Source of the DNA: Bacteroidales bacterium UBA5382 | GTDB lineage: Bacteria; Bacteroidota; Bacteroidia; Bacteroidales; Dysgonomonadaceae | Assembly: GCA_002409745.1 (NCBI GenBank) | Contig: DHOU01000038.1 | Coordinates: 1 to 25,903, forward strand | DNA length: 25,903 nucleotides | Direction: 5' to 3' | Part shown: positions 23,266-25,903 of the stretch, piece after piece | Layout of the letters: each line of letters opens with the position of its first letter | How positions within the stretch are numbered: the stretch's first letter is position 1 | The notes under the pieces: generated by a model | Seen by the model: only the letters and a program-made list of their open reading frames with translations | Told to the model about the DNA's origin: nothing | Databases searched by the model: none | Program-made: the position numbers and the translations under genes

Positions 23266-24392
23266 TTCACCCACATCAGATCGCTCATAATCCCATCCGA
23301 AATGAAGATCCCTTCACGGGTCAGCATTAGCGTGTTTTGATCGATTGAGAGCAAATGCCCGGTCAGATATTTTTCTGCGTTCTCGAGGCAATAACGATAT
23401 AACTCTTCGCCGAATAGTTTTCGTAGATTCGATAAATCCACCCCCCATTGAGTTCGTAAGCCGGTCAGGATATATTCGTTATAGCGGGTCGTGATGTCGA
23501 GTATTTCTATTTCTGACGATAATTGACCCTTCTTCATCTCTTCGATGTAACGTGACAGGGAATACACATTCCATTTGCGGCTTTTCCCGTCAAAAGAATG
23601 GGCGGCCGGCCCCAATCCGACGTATTTTTCGCCTTGCCAATAAGACGTATTATGACGGGAGTAGCGTTGATTCCTGGCAAAATTGGCTATTTCGTAATGC
23701 TCGAAACCGGCAGAGGTAAGCGTGTCGATCAGCATCGAAAACATATCGGTACTCAACTCGTCGGAAACAGGACGTATTTTGCCCTTTTTAAGCAAAACCG
23801 TAAGCGGAGTCTTGTCTTCATAAATAAGATGATAGGCTGAAATATGTTGAATATTCAGAGACAGGGCTTGTAAAAGGTTTTGTTGCCAAATGTCGAGTGT
23901 TTGCCCGGGTAAACCATACATCAAGTCAATGCTGATGTTCTCGAACGCGCCGATATCCTGACACTTTTTTACGGTTTCGATGGCTTGTTGAGCCGTATGA
24001 CGCCGGCTTAAGAAGGCCAGTTCCGTGTCATGGAAACTTTGAATGCCGATGCTGATGCGATTGAAAGGCAAAAGCCGGAGATCTTCTATGTATTTCAAAG
24101 AAAGATCATCCGGATTCGCTTCGAGCGTTATCTCTGCCTTTTCAGTGATTGGAAAGGTCTTGAAGAGGGTCTCAATAATCTGTTCCAACTGTTCTCGACT
24201 CAATCGAGAAGGCGTGCCTCCTCCGAAGTAGATCGTTTTGACCGGCTCATCGACTTCGTCTTTTCGTAAAAGGATTTCTTGGCAAAGGGCGGCGACAAAA
24301 GCATCCTTCGCCCTTTCGTCCGTACCCGTAAAGAAGTCGCAGTAAAGGCAACGGGTTTTGCAGAAAGGAATGTGTAAATAAATGCCGGCCAA
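23262..24392 (-). CDS. hemW: HemW-like radical SAM heme chaperone
   Basis: A 376-residue radical SAM protein. It has the 4Fe-4S motif CxxxCxxC (Cys11, Cys15, Cys18), GGGTPS (57-62), EANPDDL, RISIGIQSF and DLMYGLPGQT, the pattern of the HemN/HemW family. The motif lacks the fourth cysteine of true HemN (CxxxCxxCxC), so HemW, which delivers heme to respiratory enzymes, is more likely than coproporphyrinogen oxidase. The start is a TTG (24390-24392): the conserved MAGIYLHIPFC N-terminus begins there and no in-frame ATG lies upstream before the preceding gene. It starts 5 bases after the HD-hydrolase stop. Confidence 0.92.
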   Translation of the reverse strand: MAGIYLHIPFCKTRCLYCDFFTGTDERAKDAFVAALCQEILLRKDEVDEPVKTIYFGGGTPSRLSREQLEQIIETLFKTFPITEKAEITLEANPDDLSLKYIEDLRLLPFNRISIGIQSFHDTELAFLSRRHTAQQAIETVKKCQDIGAFENISIDLMYGLPGQTLDIWQQNLLQALSLNIQHISAYHLIYEDKTPLTVLLKKGKIRPVSDELSTDMFSMLIDTLTSAGFEHYEIANFARNQRYSRHNTSYWQGEKYVGLGPAAHSFDGKSRKWNVYSLSRYIEEMKKGQLSSEIEILDITTRYNEYILTGLRTQWGVDLSNLRKLFGEELYRYCLENAEKYLTGHLLSIDQNTLMLTREGIFISDGIMSDLMWVK

Positions 24393-24397
24393 TATGC

Positions 24398-24838
24398 TTA
24401 TTCTTTTTCCGTCAGTTGTTTGTATGCCTTTAAATAACGATGCAGGCGTTCGACGTCCTGCGCCGTCAGTTCGTTCAGGCGGCGAATATCCATATTATCG
24501 GACAAGTCATTGAGTTTTACCCGTACGGCAACCGGATTTTTCTCAACCCGAAGAATGTATTCCTCATACGATTCATTATCCCGTCGCGTCATCGCATCCA
24601 CTGCATCGACAATATCCGGTGAAAAACCCTCCGCCGACAAGTCCTTCAGTGTCCACTCCGTATCTTCTACCACATCGTGCAAAATGCCTACAATCTTTTC
24701 CTGAAGAGTGTGCCCGGCATTCATCACTCTGAAAGGATGGTCTATATACGGACGGCCATTGTGGGAATCCAACTGATTTTCATGCGCCTTAATAGCGATA
24801 CGGATAGCTTTACTCAGTTGTTGTTGCAAGTTGATCAT
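24398..24838 (-). CDS. HD-domain hydrolase, small (p)ppGpp-hydrolase-like
   Basis: A 146-residue single-domain HD protein. Metal-site residues are His34 in RPYIDHP, His54-Asp55 in ILHDVVEDTEWT, with the ED pair at 58-59 and Asp111 in KLNDLSDN. These match the hydrolase half of SpoT/RelA enzymes and the stand-alone hydrolases (Mesh1-like). No synthetase domain is present. The likely role is breakdown of (p)ppGpp or a related nucleotide, inferred from family only. Its ATG overlaps the stop of the upstream phosphodiesterase gene (ATGA). Confidence 0.85.
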   Translation of the reverse strand: MINLQQQLSKAIRIAIKAHENQLDSHNGRPYIDHPFRVMNAGHTLQEKIVGILHDVVEDTEWTLKDLSAEGFSPDIVDAVDAMTRRDNESYEEYILRVEKNPVAVRVKLNDLSDNMDIRRLNELTAQDVERLHRYLKAYKQLTEKE

Positions 24839-25614
24839 CTTGCTTCGTTGATTAATTGTCTTACCAGAACAGGCTCGTCCGTAGTGATATAATCCAACTT
24901 CAGGTTGATCATCTGACGAATGTCTTCCGCTTTATTAACCGTCCATGCATTTACTTTCATTCCATAGTCATGAGAGGATGCTACCCATTGTGGGTTTTTA
25001 GACAAGACATTGTAATGGTAATCGATGCCGGCGGCGCCTATTTCGTGAAGAGCGTCCGGAGTTAAGTCACCATTGAGATAATACACTTTGGCCTGAGGAT
25101 CGACCCGTCGCACTTGATTCACGAAGTTGATGCCGAAAGCAATGTATTCCACTCTGTCTTGCAGTCCTTTTTCGCGAACCATGGCGATAGCTTTTTCGGT
25201 CAGTTCATCTTCCTGCGCTTTCGTACGATGGGATTTGAATTCGATAATCAGCTTGACGTTTTTGCATTTTTCGAAAGCCTCCAGATATTCTTCCAGCGTG
25301 GGCAACGGTTCTCCGTTGGCCAGTTTGACCGATCGGAGCGTAGCTGCCGGCGTGTCCTGTACGATAATTTTTTTCCCGTCGAGTTGTACATCGGCATCGT
25401 GATTGACTACGGGGATGCCGTCGGACGAGAGCCAGATATCCATTTCCGATCCGTAAATATCCAGCGAGTCGGCCTTCATTAATGCCGTAATGGAGTTCTG
25501 GGCCGAACCGTCGGTTTTCCAATATCCGCGATGAGCTATAATCTGTGTCTGAGAGGTTGCCTGAAAAGCAATAAAAAGCAATAAGAGGCAAGTAAAGGAT
25601 GTTTTTTTATTCAT
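24835..25614 (-). CDS. Glycerophosphodiester phosphodiesterase, secreted
   Basis: A 259-residue GDPD enzyme with a signal peptide (hydrophobic core about 6-20, cleavage near SQTQ at 21-24), so periplasmic or surface-bound. Catalytic features: His28-Arg29 in IAHRG, Glu57 and Asp59 in SEMDIWLSSDG, His72 in VVNHD, and IIEFK further on. It would hydrolyse deacylated phospholipid heads to glycerol-3-phosphate and an alcohol. First gene of a tight minus-strand operon with the HD hydrolase and hemW. Confidence 0.92.
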   Translation of the reverse strand: MNKKTSFTCLLLLFIAFQATSQTQIIAHRGYWKTDGSAQNSITALMKADSLDIYGSEMDIWLSSDGIPVVNHDADVQLDGKKIIVQDTPAATLRSVKLANGEPLPTLEEYLEAFEKCKNVKLIIEFKSHRTKAQEDELTEKAIAMVREKGLQDRVEYIAFGINFVNQVRRVDPQAKVYYLNGDLTPDALHEIGAAGIDYHYNVLSKNPQWVASSHDYGMKVNAWTVNKAEDIRQMINLKLDYITTDEPVLVRQLINEAR

Positions 25615-25641
25615 TTTTACTTCGTATTTTTTTTATTCCGG

Positions 25642-25649
25642 CAAATATA
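25642..25649 (-). promoter_or_regulatory. -7 box of the GDPD operon
   Basis: On the minus strand TATATTTG matches TAnnTTTG exactly, 28 bases before the GDPD ATG. The only TTTG upstream lies 14 bases away (25664-25667), shorter than usual spacing, so the -33 is uncertain. Confidence 0.55.
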
Positions 25650-25746
25650 CACCATAAAACCGGCAAATGTGTTACATTTTTGTGAAATTTATCAATAATC
25701 CGATGGATGTTACCGATTGTGATCTAAAAAAAATATTGTACTATTT

Positions 25747-25778
25747 TTTGTTTAGTTTGATCAAACTTCCTATCTTTA
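25747..25778 (+). promoter_or_regulatory. Promoter with embedded palindrome before the edge gene
   Basis: TTTG (25747-25750) and TATCTTTA (25771-25778, one base off TAnnTTTG) are spaced 20 bases. Between them lies a perfect 14-base palindrome AGTTTGATCAAACT (25754-25767), well placed to be an operator. Confidence 0.5.
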
Positions 25779-25816
25779 CATCAAAATCGTAATACAATAT
25801 AATTATTATATCAGAA

Positions 25817-25903
25817 ATGGGTAATAATAATGTGAAAACTTCCATCTTTCGCTCTTTTTTAGGAGTTTTGTTAACTCTTGTTAATAACGGGGGGGGGGGG
25901 GTG
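25817..25903 (+). CDS. 5' part of a gene with a G13 tract (runs off the window)
   Basis: An ATG at 25817 opens 29 codons to the window end. The peptide begins MGNNNVKTSIFRSFLGVLLT, with a hydrophobic stretch like a signal peptide or membrane anchor, then NN. It is followed by codons made from 13 consecutive G (25889-25901) giving Gly-Gly-Gly-Gly-Val. The frame is open through the tract at this length. A promoter-like pair lies upstream. The product cannot be identified from this fragment; a surface or secreted protein is plausible. The tract is either a phase-variation switch or a sequencing artefact at a contig edge. Confidence 0.45.
   Translation, partial: MGNNNVKTSIFRSFLGVLLTLVNNGGGGV

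Noticed and set aside
23262..24392. Oxygen-independent coproporphyrinogen oxidase (hemN)
   Set aside because: Only the CxxxCxxC cysteines are present, without the extra Cys of HemN, and the N-terminus and length fit HemW.

Overview
Organism. The window looks like a chromosomal segment of a Bacteroidales bacterium (phylum Bacteroidetes). The reasons are several matches to the Bacteroidetes -7 promoter word TAnnTTTG just upstream of genes, the near absence of Shine-Dalgarno sequences, a bifunctional hisB inside a compact hisGDCBHAF-IE operon, a Porin_10-type outer-membrane protein paired with a membrane-anchored solute-binding protein, and A/T-rich intergenic DNA. Genus cannot be fixed from sequence alone.

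Layout. (1) 1-8.5 kb, A/T-rich accessory DNA, plus strand: two paralogous WG-repeat proteins with an N-terminal zinc ribbon, a Ser/Thr-type protein kinase with its own C-terminal zinc ribbon, a TerY-like vWA protein, a PP2C phosphatase, a two-helix membrane protein and a 55-aa basic protein. The kinase/vWA/phosphatase trio matches the TerY-phosphorylation (TerY-P) type of cassette; the WG-repeat proteins are its likely partners or targets. This is the most system-like and least described part of the window. (2) 8.5-10.8 kb, decaying accessory DNA: a broken Fic gene, gene remnants, a YefM/YoeB-type toxin-antitoxin pair with a clear promoter, and an array of intergenic palindromes. (3) 10.8-18.4 kb, visibly more G/C-rich, minus strand: the complete histidine operon hisG-D-C-B-H-A-F-IE, preceded by a his leader peptide with five consecutive His codons, a candidate antiterminator and a strong terminator, i.e. 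an attenuator. (4) 18.4-20 kb: a GNAT acetyltransferase and a D-lactate dehydrogenase. (5) 20.3-23.2 kb, plus strand: outer-membrane porin and solute-binding protein, possibly from a leaderless mRNA. (6) 23.2-25.6 kb, minus strand: a GDPD, an HD hydrolase of the (p)ppGpp-hydrolase type and HemW, tightly packed. (7) The right edge holds the start of a plus-strand gene with a G13 tract in codon register, a candidate phase-variable gene.

A theme across the core region is degenerate tandem 7- or 8-bp repeats lying at or across the stop codons of minus-strand genes (hisA, hisC, ldhA, hemW) and in the hisB-hisC and hisG-hisD spacers. Their units differ mainly by C/T transitions.

How the genes work together: the kinase, phosphatase, vWA and WG-repeat proteins probably form one reversible-phosphorylation stress or conflict module (inference). 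The his genes encode the whole route from PRPP and ATP to histidine, controlled by charged tRNA-His availability through the leader. All coordinates come from reading the sequence by eye; no database search was run.
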